Positions 18,234 to 28,278 of a DNA stretch of 64,000 bases are shown piece by piece (within the stretch, counting starts at the first letter, position 1; each line of letters begins with the position of its first letter). Below the pieces are notes generated by a model. It did no database searches. It was not told the DNA's origin and saw nothing but the letters and a program-made list of their open reading frames with translations. The position numbers and the translations under genes are program-made. Source of the stretch: Thermopolyspora flexuosa (GTDB taxonomy: Bacteria > Actinomycetota > Actinomycetes > Streptosporangiales > Streptosporangiaceae); the NCBI RefSeq assembly GCF_006716785.1, contig NZ_VFPQ01000001.1:2418001-2482000 (forward strand), in the 5' to 3' direction.

Positions 18234-18995
18234 GTGAGCGAACCGTCCACGCCACTCCCACCGTGGGTATCAAGCGTCACATCGGTAACGGTACTGACTG
18301 GAGCGGGCATTTCGACAGATTCGGGAATTCCGGACTTCAGGGGGCCGCAGGGGCTCTGGACGAAGGACCCGAGCGCCCAGGCGCTGTTCACCCTCGACAC
18401 CTATCTCGCCGACCCCGAGGTACGGCGCCGCGCCTGGCTCGCCCGCCGCGACCACCCGGCCTGGCACGCCGAGCCGAACGCGGCCCACCGGGCGCTGGTG
18501 GACCTGGAGCGCGCCGGGCGGCTGCGGGCGATCGTCACCCAGAACGTCGACGGGCTGCACCAGCGCGCCGGCTCGTCGCCCGGCAAGGTCATCGAGGTGC
18601 ACGGCACCATGTTCACGGTCGAGTGCCTCTCCTGCCAGGCGCACACGCCGATGCGCGAGGTGCTCGACCGGGTCGACGCGGGCGACCCGGACCCGCGGTG
18701 CACCGCGTGCGGCGGCATCCAGAAGGCCGCCACGATCGCGTTCGGCCAGGCGCTCAAGCCGGAGGTGCTGCGCGCCGCGGTCGACGCCGCCCGCGACTGC
18801 GAGCTGTTCGTCGCCGCCGGCACCTCGCTCAGCGTGCAGCCCGCCGCGGGGCTGTGCCTGGAGGCGGTGGAGGCGGGCGCCCGCCTGGCGATCCTCAACG
18901 CCGAGCCCACCCCCTACGACGCCTACGCCGACCTCGTGCTCAACGAGCCGGTCGGCACCTCGTTGCCGTGGCTGGTCGCGGAGCTGTGCCGGTGA
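18234..18995 (+). CDS. NAD-dependent protein deacylase, sirtuin
   Basis: 253-aa Sir2 enzyme that removes acyl groups from lysine using NAD. NAD-binding GAGIS at 23-27 with DSGIPDFRG, the TQNVDGLHQRAG segment, catalytic H123 in VIEVHGTM, and a structural zinc site C131-x2-C134 ... C156-x2-C159 are all present. The substrate loop reads FGQALKPEV, without the Y-x2-R pair of SIRT5-type desuccinylases, so deacetylation is more likely. GTG start at 18234 chosen because similarity starts at once after it. Its last codons overlap the next gene as GTGA. The first 30 codons are unusually AT-rich compared with the rest. Confidence 0.9.
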   Translation: MSEPSTPLPPWVSSVTSVTVLTGAGISTDSGIPDFRGPQGLWTKDPSAQALFTLDTYLADPEVRRRAWLARRDHPAWHAEPNAAHRALVDLERAGRLRAIVTQNVDGLHQRAGSSPGKVIEVHGTMFTVECLSCQAHTPMREVLDRVDAGDPDPRCTACGGIQKAATIAFGQALKPEVLRAAVDAARDCELFVAAGTSLSVQPAAGLCLEAVEAGARLAILNAEPTPYDAYADLVLNEPVGTSLPWLVAELCR

Positions 18996-19936
18996 CGCCC
19001 CGCCCCACGGCGCCGCCCGCCCCCGCCCGCGTGCCGCGCCGGCTGCGCCCCGGCGACACCGTCGCCGTGGTCGCCCCCTGCGGCCCGGTCGACCCGGATC
19101 GGCTCGCCCGCGGCGTGCGCGTGCTGGAAGGGCTCGGCCTCGAGGTGCGCACCGGCCCCGGGGTGCTGCGCCGCCGCGGCTACCTCGCCGGAACCGACGC
19201 CGAGCGCGCCGCCGACCTGACCTGGGCGTGGTGCGACCCGGACGTGCGCGCGGTGCTGTGCGCCCGCGGCGGGTACGGCGCGACCCGGCTGCTCGACCTG
19301 CTCGACTGGGCGGAGCTGCGGGCCGCCGAGCCGAGGATCCTGCTCGGCTCGAGCGACGTCACCGCCCTGCACCGGGCGTTCGCCGAGCGGCTCGGCGTGG
19401 CGACCTGCTTCGGCCCGATGCCCGCCTGCGCCACGATCTCCGATCCGGAGGGGCCCGAGCCGCGCTCGCTCGCCGCGCTGCGGGCCGCGCTGTTCGCGGG
19501 CGGGGCGCCCGAGCCGATCACCGGCACCGAGGTGCTCGTGCCGGGCCGGGCGCGCGGGCCGCTCACCGGCGGCAACCTCGCCCTGCTCGCCGCGCTGTGC
19601 GGCACGCCGTACGCGATGCGGGCGGAGGGGCACATCGTGCTGCTCGAGGACATCCGCGAGCACCCGTACCGCATCGACCGCATGCTCACCCAGCTCCTGC
19701 AGGCGGGCTGCCTCGACGGCGCGGCGGGGATCGCGCTCGGCTCGTGGGTGGAGTGCGGAGACGCGCTGCCGGTGCTCGCCGAGCGGCTCGCCCCGCTCGG
19801 CGTGCCGGTGATCGCGGGGCTGCCGATCGGCCACGGCACGCCGCAGCTCACTGTGTGGTTTGGGACTGAAGCGACGATTGATGCTGAATCGTGCTCACTG
19901 ATTCCTCTGTTCCGCGACCCGGTCACGGCACGCTAG
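18992..19936 (+). CDS. LD-carboxypeptidase, peptidase S66 family
   Basis: 314-aa serine peptidase that trims the terminal D-alanine from muropeptide tetrapeptides during cell-wall recycling, or acts on related peptides. Family features: LRPGDTVAVVAPCGPVDP at the start, ARGGYGATRLLDLLDW, the nucleophile serine in LLGSSDVTALH (about 121), the glutamate in LLEDIREHPYRIDRMLTQL and the histidine in GLPIGHGTPQLT. GTG start overlapping the sirtuin stop (GTGA), so the two are co-translated. No signal peptide: cytoplasmic. The final 25 codons (19850-19915) are AT-rich. Confidence 0.88.
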   Translation: MTPRPTAPPAPARVPRRLRPGDTVAVVAPCGPVDPDRLARGVRVLEGLGLEVRTGPGVLRRRGYLAGTDAERAADLTWAWCDPDVRAVLCARGGYGATRLLDLLDWAELRAAEPRILLGSSDVTALHRAFAERLGVATCFGPMPACATISDPEGPEPRSLAALRAALFAGGAPEPITGTEVLVPGRARGPLTGGNLALLAALCGTPYAMRAEGHIVLLEDIREHPYRIDRMLTQLLQAGCLDGAAGIALGSWVECGDALPVLAERLAPLGVPVIAGLPIGHGTPQLTVWFGTEATIDAESCSLIPLFRDPVTAR

Positions 19937-19994
19937 GTGAGTGACCGGTCGCGGGCCCGCCGGGGCCCGACACGACGAACGGGGGGAGAGGAAC

Positions 19995-20927
19995 GTGCGG
20001 TTGTTCCGGCGGCTCGACGAGCGACGCCGCGCGCGTCGGCGCGCGGAGGACGCCGACCTCGACGCGCTGCTCGCGCTCGTCGCCGAGAGCCTCGGCTACG
20101 CCCCCGTCTTCTCCCGCGACGGCTCGGCGATGCTGCTCACCGGTCCCCGCACCGTGACGGTACGGCTCGCCGGGCTGCGCCGCGAGGCCGCGCGGCGGCC
20201 GCGCGAGGACTGGCCGGCGCTCGCCTCCGAGCACCTGTCCCGCACCCTCGCGGGCGTCGCCGAGGCCCTGGACGTGTGCGACTTCGCCCAGGCCCGCCCG
20301 CTGCTGCGCACCCGGGTGCTGCTCGCCGCCGACCTCGCCGCGGCCGGGATCCCCGACCCGAGCCGGGTGGTCGGGCGGTACCTCAACGACGAGCTCGTCG
20401 AGCTGCTCACCGTGGGCTACGGCGCCCGGGTCCGCCCGGTGCGGCCCGAGGAGGTGTTCTGCTGGCCGGTCACGCCCGGCGAGGCCCTCGACATCGCGGT
20501 CGGCAACGCGCTCGCCGACGAGCGGCTCACCCCCGCGCCGCTCGACCTCGGCGGCGTCACGGTCACCAAGCTGACCGGCTACACCGCGAGCGCCGCCGCC
20601 CACCTGCGCGGCCTCGACTCCTACCTGGCGGTGCCGCGCGACGGCGTGCTGGTCGCCCTGCCGTACCCGGGCCAGCTCGTGGCGTACCCGGTCGACGGGC
20701 TCAACGTGGTGCGCGCCATCGAGCGCATGCGGCTGTACGCCCACCGGGTCTACACCGACCACCCCGAGGGGCTCAGCCCGCAGGTCTACTGGTGGCGGTC
20801 CGGCCGCCTGGTCCGCATCCCCGCCGAGTTCGCCCGCACCGGCGAGCGGCGGGTGAAGCTCGTGGTCTCCCCGCCGCCGGAGTTCGCCCGGCTGCTCTCC
20901 GCCATGGCGAACCGCCGGTCCGCCTGA
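19995..20927 (+). CDS. Uncharacterised protein, distant DUF1444-like
   Basis: 310-aa soluble protein without a signal peptide. I see weak similarity to the DUF1444 (YtpQ) family in the stretch RYLNDELVELLTVGYGARVRPVRPEEVFCWPVTPGEALDIAVGNAL, where that family has a conserved run followed by a helix. The C-terminal part ends VYWWRSGRLVRIPAEFARTGERRVKLVVSPPPEF. The function is unknown. GTG at 19995 with GGGGAGAGG upstream is a better start than one further 5' that lacks a site. It follows ldcA by 58 bases and may share its transcript. Confidence 0.6.
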   Translation: MRLFRRLDERRRARRRAEDADLDALLALVAESLGYAPVFSRDGSAMLLTGPRTVTVRLAGLRREAARRPREDWPALASEHLSRTLAGVAEALDVCDFAQARPLLRTRVLLAADLAAAGIPDPSRVVGRYLNDELVELLTVGYGARVRPVRPEEVFCWPVTPGEALDIAVGNALADERLTPAPLDLGGVTVTKLTGYTASAAAHLRGLDSYLAVPRDGVLVALPYPGQLVAYPVDGLNVVRAIERMRLYAHRVYTDHPEGLSPQVYWWRSGRLVRIPAEFARTGERRVKLVVSPPPEFARLLSAMANRRSA

Positions 20928-20959
20928 GCGCCGCGCCACAGGCCGGACGGGCATGAGAA

Positions 20960-20987
20960 ACGCCCGGCCGAACCTCCGGCCGGGCGT
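20960..20987. terminator. Bidirectional terminator between convergent genes
   Basis: ACGCCCGGCCG (20960-20970) pairs perfectly with CGGCCGGGCGT (20977-20987), loop of six. It lies between the end of the DUF1444-like gene and the end of the minus-strand secreted protein gene, and can serve both. Confidence 0.75.
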
Positions 20988-21032
20988 CCGCGATGACGGT
21001 GCCGCGGGAGACGCGAGGCGGTGCCGCCGGCG

Positions 21033-21695
21033 TCAGGAGCGCACGCGTGGGCGGCTCTTGGGCGCCTGCGCCTTCCGCGCGTCCTTCTGCGCGTTCTTGA
21101 CCCCCTTGCGGAGCTTGGCCGCGTCGGCGGGCGGCGTGCAGCGCACCCGCGGGTTCCACGGCTCGAACAGGCCCTTGGGGTTGTGCTCGAACAGCCACAC
21201 GTGCAGCGAGTAGTGCACCGGCTGGCCGCTCGAGGTCGGCGCGAACGGGCCGTCGAAGTCCTTGCCGAACAGCCGGGGCCGGTCGTCGGTCGTGGAGATC
21301 AGCCCGTCGGAGTCGTACCGGAGGTACTCGACCCCGGCGAGCACCCGCCTGCCGTCCTTGCCCGGCACGTAGAGGAGGATCTCCGGCTTGAAGGGATCGA
21401 TCGTCGGGTCGGCGGCGAGCTTCTTGTTGACGTAGTGGTAGCCCATCGCGCCGAGGTATTCGCCGCCCGGCCCGGTGTGCGCGGCCTGCGAGCACACGTC
21501 GGTCCGCTCGTAGCCGTGCCGCTCGGCGACCTTCGGGTCGCGGAACCGCTGCAGCGCGATGCGCAGCTGGTCGAGGTCGTCGTCCTGCACGACGGCGGGC
21601 ACGGGCGGATTCGCGTGCGCGGAGGCGGTCGGAATCGACCCGGTCAGCGCCATTCCACAGGCCGCGGCGAGAAGTCCGGCAGTGATAACTCTCAT
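21033..21695 (-). CDS. Secreted protein of unknown function
   Basis: 220-aa protein with a cleavable signal peptide (MRVITAGLLAAACGMALTGSIPTASA, cleavage after ASA). The mature part is acidic then basic, with KPEILLYVPGKDGRRVLAGVEYLRYDSD, SLHVWLFEHNPKGLFEPWNPRVRC and a lysine/arginine-rich tail. It resembles hypothetical secreted actinobacterial proteins; no catalytic motif is recognised. Two cysteines in the mature part could form a disulfide. It has no ribosome binding site of normal strength. The neighbouring gene upstream on the same strand is also secreted but is separated by a strong terminator. Confidence 0.75.
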   Translation of the reverse strand: MRVITAGLLAAACGMALTGSIPTASAHANPPVPAVVQDDDLDQLRIALQRFRDPKVAERHGYERTDVCSQAAHTGPGGEYLGAMGYHYVNKKLAADPTIDPFKPEILLYVPGKDGRRVLAGVEYLRYDSDGLISTTDDRPRLFGKDFDGPFAPTSSGQPVHYSLHVWLFEHNPKGLFEPWNPRVRCTPPADAAKLRKGVKNAQKDARKAQAPKSRPRVRS

Positions 21696-21816
21696 GGCCG
21701 TAGATTTTTCGAGGGTCGTCCGGGCCGAGCGGCCGGCAAACCGCCGCGCCTAACCGTGTCATGTGCGGAAAATGACCCTTCATTTAGTGCATGCGCCGGT
21801 TTCCGGCGGCGGCGCG

Positions 21817-21846
21817 AAAAAATGGGCCCCGGACGTGCCGGGGCCC
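21817..21846 (-). terminator. Intrinsic terminator with U tract for the minus-strand peptidase gene
   Basis: On the minus strand GGGCCCCGG - CACGT - CCGGGGCCC is followed by ATTTTTT, a textbook intrinsic terminator. It ends 17 bases beyond the stop of the tripeptidyl aminopeptidase-like gene. Confidence 0.9.
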
Positions 21847-21862
21847 GTGTTCCGCCGGGGCC

Positions 21863-23443
21863 TCAGCGGCGGATGCGCACCTCGGGGATCTCCGGGGTGG
21901 TCGGCTGCGCCGACCGGGCGGCGACGTTCACCGACAGCGGCTCGGGCTCGGGCAGCGGGGCGCACAGCGCGTCCGGGCCGGGCCGGCTCGGCGGCACGGT
22001 CCCGTCCCTCAGGTACGCCGCCAGGTGGTTGTCGACGCACTCGTTGCCGAAGAGCGTGATGCCGTGGTTGCCGCCGCCGTTCTCGACGATGAGGCGGGAC
22101 GAGGGCAGCAGCCGGTGCATCTCGACCGCGCCCGAGTACGGCGTGGCCGCGTCCTTGGTCGACTGGAACAGCAGCACCGGGGGCAGGCCGTGGCCGGTGA
22201 TGCGCGGCGGCGTCTTGCCCTTCACCTGCCAGAACAGGCACGGCGCGTTGAACCAGGTGTTCGGCCAGGTGGCGAACGGCGCGGTGCGGTGCAGGGCGAT
22301 CGCGTCACGGCGCCAGACGTTCCAGCTGGCCGGCCACCGGTTGTCGGTGCACTCGGTGGCGAGGTAGAGCGCGTGGTCGCTGTCGTCCTCGGCGTGGGCG
22401 AGCGCCTCGTACAGCGTGACGAGGAAGGAGCCGTTGCCGTTCGCGGCGAGGGAGAGGCCGAGGGCGAGGTACGGCCACAGCGAGTCGGTGTACCCGGCGG
22501 GGAGGAAGGTGTCGTCGTACTCGCTCGGCCCCACGAGCCCGCCGGCGGGGTTCGCCTTCAGCGCGGCGCGCACCTCGTAGTAGCGGCGCTCCACGTCGGC
22601 GGCGGTGGCGCCGAGGCCGTAGTCCGCGTTGTGCCGCGCGATCCAGGCGAAGAAGTCCTTCGCCCGGACCTCGAAGGCGCGGTTCTGGTCGAGGTTGTTC
22701 TCGTACCAGACCCCGCTCGGCCGTACCACGCTGTCGAGCACCATGCGCCGCACCCGGTGCGGGTAGAGCGTGGCGTAGGTGGCGCCGAGGTAGGTGCCCC
22801 AGGAGTAGCCGAGGAAGTTGATCTTGTCGACGCCCAGCGCCTTCCGGATGGCCTCCAGGTCGTGGGCGTGGTCGACGGTGGTCATGTGCGGCAGCAGCCG
22901 GGGGAGGGCCTTGGCGCACTTGCGGGCGAAGTCCTTGGCCCGGTCCAGCCAGGTCTTCTCCTCGGCGGGATTCGCCGGCACGTGGTCGGGACGGACGGGG
23001 GCGTTGTAGCCGGAGCCGCACACGAGGCGGGGCTCACTCGCCCCGACGCCCCGCGGGTCGAATCCGATCAGGTCGTAGGCGGCGGCCTCGTCCTCCACGC
23101 TGGTCCCCGCGAACCACAGCGGCCCGCCGCGGCCGCTGCCGCCGGGCCCGCCGGGGTTGAGCAGCAGCACGCCCTGGTACCGGTGGTCGGGCACGGTGTG
23201 CTTCTTACGGGTCAGCGCGATCTTGATCTGCTCGCCCCAGGGCCGCTTGTGGTCGAGCGGTACGGAGACCGTGGCGCATTCGAGCCCTTCCAGGTCGGGG
23301 TCGGTGCAGGGCGCCCACCGCACCGTGCCGGTGGGGGGAGGGGTGGGTTTCCGGTCCTGCGCCGCCGCGCTCGCGGGCAGGCCCTGCAGCAGCAGCGTGA
23401 GACCGGCACCGGCGGCCGCCAGTGCGACGACGGTCTTCCTCAT
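21863..23443 (-). CDS. Secreted alpha/beta hydrolase, tripeptidyl aminopeptidase-like (S33)
   Basis: 526-aa exported serine peptidase-like protein; the signal peptide ends near LPASAAAQ. It has the alpha/beta hydrolase layout of Streptomyces tripeptidyl aminopeptidases: oxyanion segment LLNPGGPGGSGR, nucleophile S214 in GYSWGTYLG, acid in the STKDAATPYSG region, histidine in NGGGNHGITLFGNEC. The TAP-like C-terminal domain (GNECVDNHLAAYLRDGTVP) is present. It probably removes tripeptides from the N-termini of extracellular peptides. GAAGGGA 7 bases before the ATG supports the start. Terminated by the hairpin at 21817-21846. Confidence 0.88.
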   Translation of the reverse strand: MRKTVVALAAAGAGLTLLLQGLPASAAAQDRKPTPPPTGTVRWAPCTDPDLEGLECATVSVPLDHKRPWGEQIKIALTRKKHTVPDHRYQGVLLLNPGGPGGSGRGGPLWFAGTSVEDEAAAYDLIGFDPRGVGASEPRLVCGSGYNAPVRPDHVPANPAEEKTWLDRAKDFARKCAKALPRLLPHMTTVDHAHDLEAIRKALGVDKINFLGYSWGTYLGATYATLYPHRVRRMVLDSVVRPSGVWYENNLDQNRAFEVRAKDFFAWIARHNADYGLGATAADVERRYYEVRAALKANPAGGLVGPSEYDDTFLPAGYTDSLWPYLALGLSLAANGNGSFLVTLYEALAHAEDDSDHALYLATECTDNRWPASWNVWRRDAIALHRTAPFATWPNTWFNAPCLFWQVKGKTPPRITGHGLPPVLLFQSTKDAATPYSGAVEMHRLLPSSRLIVENGGGNHGITLFGNECVDNHLAAYLRDGTVPPSRPGPDALCAPLPEPEPLSVNVAARSAQPTTPEIPEVRIRR

Positions 23444-23903
23444 GTGAGTCCCTTCGGTGCTGGGGGATTCGCGTCGGGGCGACGTGTCGCCCCGACGCGA
23501 TCATCAAAGGAGGAGAGGGATAAATCCTGTGACACCTGGCGACGTTGTAAATACGTTGTCAAACCGCAATGCGAGTTGTCCCAAATAGGGGATTAAGCGC
23601 TCAAAACAGCGTTAAGTGGATGACCGTTAAGGGTGTCCGGTATGCGGCACGTGAAACGGGGTGTGCGATCCGCAGCCGGGACGGCGGGGCGAGGGCGACC
23701 GGAACGTTCCGGCGCGCCGGAACGCCGCCCGCGGCCCGGTGGCCGCACCGGCGTCCGGGACGTACCGGAAACCGCCCACACGCCCGGGCGGGCGGGGCGC
23801 GGGCCACACCACCGGCGCGGGCGCGAAATGATAGAGATCCGTGGCGGCCGGGCATGCGTGCCCGGTCGCCCCGCATGACGAGTCCGGAGTGAGGAAACCA
23901 AGC
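23444..23903. other. Divergent intergenic region, promoters likely
   Basis: 460 bases between divergent genes. The middle (23510-23640) is far less GC-rich than the surroundings and probably carries the promoters of both genes. It includes two copies of ACGTTGT at about 23543 and 23554, separated by AAAT. No coding region recognised; the small ORFs here have no binding sites. Confidence 0.4.
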
Positions 23904-25613
23904 ATGATCCCCAACGCGGCCGACGACGCCCTCGGCTTCGCCGATCTGGGACTGCGGCCCGAGCTGGTGCGCGCCATCGCGGGCCTCGGCTACGAGGAGC
24001 CCACCCCGATCCAGCGCGAGGCGATCCCGCCGCTGCTCGAGGGCCGCGACCTGCTCGGCCAGGCGGCGACCGGCACCGGCAAGACGGCCGCGTTCGCGCT
24101 CCCGCTGCTCGAGCGGCTCGCCGGGGGCGACGCCGGCGGGGACGCCGCGGCCGACGGCGGCGTCCCGCGCGCGCTGGTGCTCGTGCCGACCCGCGAGCTC
24201 GCCATCCAGGTCTCCGAGGCGGTGCACAGGTACGGCCGCGACCTGCCGGTCCGGGTGCTGCCGATCTACGGCGGCCAGCCGATCGGCCGCCAGCTGCGCG
24301 CCCTGGAGCGCGGCGTGGACGTGGTGGTCGCCACCCCCGGCCGGGCCCTCGACCACCTCAGCCGCGGCACCCTCGATCTGTCCCGGCTCGAGGCCGTGGT
24401 GCTCGACGAGGCCGACGAGATGCTCGACATGGGGTTCGCCGAGGACATCGAGGCGATCCTCGACGAGACCCCGGCGGAGCGGCAGACCGTGCTGTTCTCC
24501 GCCACCATGCCGCCGCGCATCGAGGGGATCGCCCGCCGCCACCTGCGCGACCCGGTCCGCATCCGCATCGGCGGCGGGCCGGAGGCCGCCCCCGGCGAGA
24601 CCCCGCGCATCCGGGAGAGCGCCTACCTGGTCGCCCGGTCGTACAAGCCGGCCGCGCTCGGCCGCATCCTCGACGTGGAGGCGCCCACCGCCGCCCTGGT
24701 GTTCTGCCGCACCCGGGAGGAGGTCGACGCGCTCACCGAGACCCTCAACGGCCGCGGCTACCGCGCCGAGGCCCTGCACGGCGGCATGAGCCAGGAGCAG
24801 CGCGACCGGGTGATGGGCCGGCTGCGCTCCGGCGTGGCCGACCTGCTCGTCGCCACCGACGTGGCCGCGCGCGGCCTCGACGTCGAGCACCTCAGCCACG
24901 TGGTCAACTACAACGTGCCGTCCGCGCCCGAGGCGTACGTGCACCGGGTGGGCCGGGTGGGCCGGGCCGGCCGCGAGGGCGTGGCGATCACCCTCGCCGA
25001 GCCGCGCGAGCACCGCATGCTCAAGACGATCGAGCGGGTCACCGGGCGCCGCATCCCGGTGGAGAAGGTGCCGACCGTCGCCGACCTGCGCGCCCGGCGG
25101 CTGGAGCTCACCCGCGCCGCGCTCGAGGAGATCCTGCTCGAGGGCGACCTGGAGGGCTACCGCGTGGTGGTGGAGACCCTCGCCGACGAGTTCGACGTGA
25201 TGGAGGTGGCGCTCGCCGCGGTCAAGCTCGCCCACGAGGCGGGCGGCGGGATCGAGGACGAGGAGGAGATCCCCCAGATCGAGCTGCGCCCCGAGCGGGA
25301 CGGCGACCAGCGCCGGGGCCGGGAGCGGCGGGGCGAGCGGCCCGGGGAGCGCCGCCGGGCCCGCTCCCGCGGCGACGGCATGACCCGCCTGTTCATCGGG
25401 GCGGGCCGCAGCGCCCACATCCGGCCGCAGGACCTCGTCGGGGCGATCGCCGGGGAGACCGGGCTGAGCGGCCGGGACATCGGCGCGATCGAGATCGCCG
25501 ACCGGTTCTCCCTCGTCGAGGTACCCGAGGAGGCCGCGAACGAGGTGATCACCGCGCTGCGCAACACCACCATCAAGGGCCGCAAGGTGAACGTCCGCCG
25601 CGAACGCTTCTGA
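23904..25613 (+). CDS. deaD: DEAD-box ATP-dependent RNA helicase, DeaD/CsdA-like
   Basis: 569-aa RNA helicase. All motifs are present: Q-motif [31 protein letters not shown], Walker [18 protein letters not shown] in [17 protein letters not shown] in LFSATMP, and [13 protein letters not shown]. After a basic linker (about 465-500, [20 protein letters not shown]) comes a DbpA-type RNA-binding domain ([29 protein letters not shown]...VNVRRERF), as in CsdA/DeaD proteins for ribosome assembly and cold adaptation. The ATG at 23904 has GAGG upstream; homology starts directly. Stands alone with a long upstream region. Confidence 0.93.
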   Translation: MIPNAADDALGFADLGLRPELVRAIAGLGYEEPTPIQREAIPPLLEGRDLLGQAATGTGKTAAFALPLLERLAGGDAGGDAAADGGVPRALVLVPTRELAIQVSEAVHRYGRDLPVRVLPIYGGQPIGRQLRALERGVDVVVATPGRALDHLSRGTLDLSRLEAVVLDEADEMLDMGFAEDIEAILDETPAERQTVLFSATMPPRIEGIARRHLRDPVRIRIGGGPEAAPGETPRIRESAYLVARSYKPAALGRILDVEAPTAALVFCRTREEVDALTETLNGRGYRAEALHGGMSQEQRDRVMGRLRSGVADLLVATDVAARGLDVEHLSHVVNYNVPSAPEAYVHRVGRVGRAGREGVAITLAEPREHRMLKTIERVTGRRIPVEKVPTVADLRARRLELTRAALEEILLEGDLEGYRVVVETLADEFDVMEVALAAVKLAHEAGGGIEDEEEIPQIELRPERDGDQRRGRERRGERPGERRRARSRGDGMTRLFIGAGRSAHIRPQDLVGAIAGETGLSGRDIGAIEIADRFSLVEVPEEAANEVITALRNTTIKGRKVNVRRERF

Positions 25614-25688
25614 GCCCTCACGCCGCCCGCCGCCCCGCCAGGCGTGAAACCCGCACGCCGGGGAAGTGGGCGCGACACGCCGGATCAC

Positions 25689-25708
25689 GGCCGCCATCCG
25701 GGGCGGCC
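25689..25708 (+). terminator. Hairpin between deaD and glpF
   Basis: GGCCGCC (25689-25695), loop ATCCGG, GGCGGCC (25702-25708), 75 bases after the helicase stop and 73 before glpF. It probably ends the helicase transcript. Confidence 0.4.
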
Positions 25709-25781
25709 TTCGGCACGGGCACGGCCGCGGCTCCGCCGTACCGGGGACCGCGCGGGCCCCAGATGCGGCGAGGAGGACGGC

Positions 25782-26705
25782 ATGGGTGGTGGCAGACACC
25801 CGGACGGCGCGGGCCCCGGCCACGCGGCGGCCGCGCACCGGCACGGAGCCGGGCCGCCGAACCCGCTGCGGGCACTCCTGCACCGCCCCGGCCCGCAGCT
25901 GCTCGGCGAGCTCGCCGCCGAGTTCGCGGGCACGATGATCCTCATCCTGTTCGGCGTGGGCGTGGTGGCCCAGGTGGTCGCCGGCGGCCTCGGCGACCAC
26001 GACAGCATCGCCTGGGGCTGGGGACTCGGCGTCACCCTCGGCGTCTACGTCGCCGCCCGGATGAGCGGGGCGCACATCAACCCGGCGGTCACCGTCGCGC
26101 TCGCCGCCACCCGCGGCTTCCCCTGGCGCAAGGTGCTGCCGTACTCGCTCGCCCAGACCCTGGGCGCGTTCGTCGCCGCCCTGCTCGTGCGGTGGAACTA
26201 CAACGAGGTGATCACCGCCGTCGACCCCGGGCTCACCCTCAAGACCCAGGTCGTCTTCTCCACCCTGCCCGGCAACGGCGAGCTGCCCGTCGGCACCTGG
26301 GGCGCGTTCCGCGACCAGGTGATCGGCACCGCGATCCTGCTCCTGCTCATCCTCGCGCTCACCGACCTGCGCAACACGCCGCCGGCCGCGAACCTCGCCC
26401 CGTTCGTCATCGGCCTGGTCGTGGTGGCGATCGGCATGGCCTGGGGCACCAACGCGGGCTACGCGATCAACCCGGCCCGCGACCTCGGGCCGCGGCTCGC
26501 CTCGTTCCTCACCGGCTACGCCACGGCCTGGCGGGACCAGTACGGCCGGCTCTACTTCTGGGTGCCGATCCTCGGCCCGCTCATCGGCGGCGTGCTCGGG
26601 GCCGCGCTCTACCAGGCGCTGGTGGGCCGGTTCCTGCCGCGGGAAGGGGAACCCGAAGCGGGGCGGGTACCCTCCGCCAAGGACGATCACGTCCGCAGCC
26701 GCTGA
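25782..26705 (+). CDS. glpF: Glycerol uptake facilitator (aquaglyceroporin)
   Basis: 307-aa membrane channel of the MIP family with six helices and two half-helix loops. The two NPA boxes are [12 protein letters not shown] and [13 protein letters not shown]; the aspartate after NPAR marks a glycerol-conducting member rather than a water channel. The N-terminal 35 residues are a histidine/glycine-rich extension. AGGAGG upstream of 25782 supports this start. glpK starts 17 bases after the stop, so glycerol entry and phosphorylation are encoded together. Confidence 0.92.
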   Translation: MGGGRHPDGAGPGHAAAAHRHGAGPPNPLRALLHRPGPQLLGELAAEFAGTMILILFGVGVVAQVVAGGLGDHDSIAWGWGLGVTLGVYVAARMSGAHINPAVTVALAATRGFPWRKVLPYSLAQTLGAFVAALLVRWNYNEVITAVDPGLTLKTQVVFSTLPGNGELPVGTWGAFRDQVIGTAILLLLILALTDLRNTPPAANLAPFVIGLVVVAIGMAWGTNAGYAINPARDLGPRLASFLTGYATAWRDQYGRLYFWVPILGPLIGGVLGAALYQALVGRFLPREGEPEAGRVPSAKDDHVRSR

Positions 26706-26722
26706 CCGGTGAGGAGGGGAGC

Positions 26723-28240
26723 ATGGCCGACTTCGTCGGAGCCGTCGACCAGGGCACCACGAGCACCCGCTTCATGATCTTCGACCACGGGGGCAACGAG
26801 GTCGCCCGCTACCAGCTCGAGCACGAGCAGATCCTGCCGCGGGCCGGGTGGGTCGAGCACAACCCGGTGGAGATCTGGGAGCGCACCCGCGCGGTGATCG
26901 AGACCACGCTCAACCACGCCGGGCTCACCCACGCCGACCTCGCCGCGCTCGGCATCACCAACCAGCGCGAGACCACCGTGGTCTGGGACAAGGTCACCGG
27001 CCGGCCGTACTACAACGCGATCGTCTGGCAGGACACCCGCACCGACCGCATCGCGGCGGCGCTCGAGCGCGACGGCCGCGGCGACGTGATCCGCCGCAAG
27101 GCCGGGCTGCCCCCGGCGACGTACTTCTCCGCGGGCAAGATCCAGTGGATCCTGGAGAACGTCGACGGGGTGCGCCGGGCCGCCGAGGAGGGCCGCGCGC
27201 TGTTCGGCACCACCGACACCTGGCTGCTGTGGAACCTCACCGGCGGGGTGGACGGCGGCGTGCACGTCACCGACCCGACGAACGCCAGCCGCACCATGCT
27301 CATGGACCTGGAGACCCTCGACTGGGACGACGAGCTGCTGTCGTTCTTCGGCATCCCCCGGCGGATGCTGCCGGAGATCCAGCCCTCGGCGAACCCCGCG
27401 CTGTACGGCGTGACGCGGCGCGGCGGGCCGCTCGGCGGGGAGGTGCCGCTCGCCGGGGTGCTCGGCGACCAGCAGGCGGCGACCGTGGGCCAGGTGTGCT
27501 TCGCGCCCGGGGAGGCGAAGAACACCTACGGCACCGGCAACTTCCTCCTGCTCAACACCGGCCACGAGGCGGTCCGGTCGCGCAGCGGGCTGCTCACCAC
27601 GGTGTGCTACCGGTTCGGCGACGACAAGCCGGTGTACGCCCTGGAGGGGTCGATCGCGGTGACCGGCTCGGCCGTGCAGTGGCTGCGCGACCAGCTCGGC
27701 ATCATCTCCAGCGCGCCGCAGGTGGAGATCCTCGCCCGCCAGGTCGAGGACAACGGCGGCGTCTACTTCGTGCCCGCGTTCTCCGGGCTGTTCGCCCCGT
27801 ACTGGCGCAGCGACGCCCGCGGCGTGATCGTGGGCCTGTCCCGGTACAACACCGCGGCGCACATCGCCCGGGCCACCCTCGAGTCGATCTGCTACCAGAC
27901 CCGGGACGTGGTGGAGGCGATGCGCCAGGACTCCGGGGTCGACATCGACGTGCTGCGGGTGGACGGCGGGGTGACCGCGAACGAGCTGTGCATGCAGCTG
28001 CAGTCGGACATCCTCGGCGTGCCGGTGTCCCGGCCGGTGGTCGCCGAGACCACCGCCCTCGGCGCCGCCTACGCCGCCGGCCTCGCCGTGGGCTTCTGGC
28101 GGTCCACCGACGAGCTGCGGCAGAACTGGAACGAGGACCGCCGGTGGACGCCGACCTGGTCCGCCGAGCGGCGGGAGGAGGAGTACGCCCGCTGGAAGAA
28201 GGCGGTGACCCGCACCTTCGACTGGGTCGACATCGGCTAG
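26723..28240 (+). CDS. glpK: Glycerol kinase
   Basis: 505-aa kinase converting glycerol to glycerol 3-phosphate with ATP, trapping glycerol brought in by GlpF. FGGY family signatures are clear: [15 protein letters not shown] at the start, [62 protein letters not shown] and [19 protein letters not shown]. Length is typical. GAGGAGGGGAGC precedes the ATG. No glpD dehydrogenase is adjacent. The gene ends 38 bases from the convergent MFS gene. Confidence 0.95.
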   Translation: MADFVGAVDQGTTSTRFMIFDHGGNEVARYQLEHEQILPRAGWVEHNPVEIWERTRAVIETTLNHAGLTHADLAALGITNQRETTVVWDKVTGRPYYNAIVWQDTRTDRIAAALERDGRGDVIRRKAGLPPATYFSAGKIQWILENVDGVRRAAEEGRALFGTTDTWLLWNLTGGVDGGVHVTDPTNASRTMLMDLETLDWDDELLSFFGIPRRMLPEIQPSANPALYGVTRRGGPLGGEVPLAGVLGDQQAATVGQVCFAPGEAKNTYGTGNFLLLNTGHEAVRSRSGLLTTVCYRFGDDKPVYALEGSIAVTGSAVQWLRDQLGIISSAPQVEILARQVEDNGGVYFVPAFSGLFAPYWRSDARGVIVGLSRYNTAAHIARATLESICYQTRDVVEAMRQDSGVDIDVLRVDGGVTANELCMQLQSDILGVPVSRPVVAETTALGAAYAAGLAVGFWRSTDELRQNWNEDRRWTPTWSAERREEEYARWKKAVTRTFDWVDIG

Positions 28241-28278
28241 CGCGGCCTGCCGCCGGGCGGCGAACTGACCCCGCCGCG

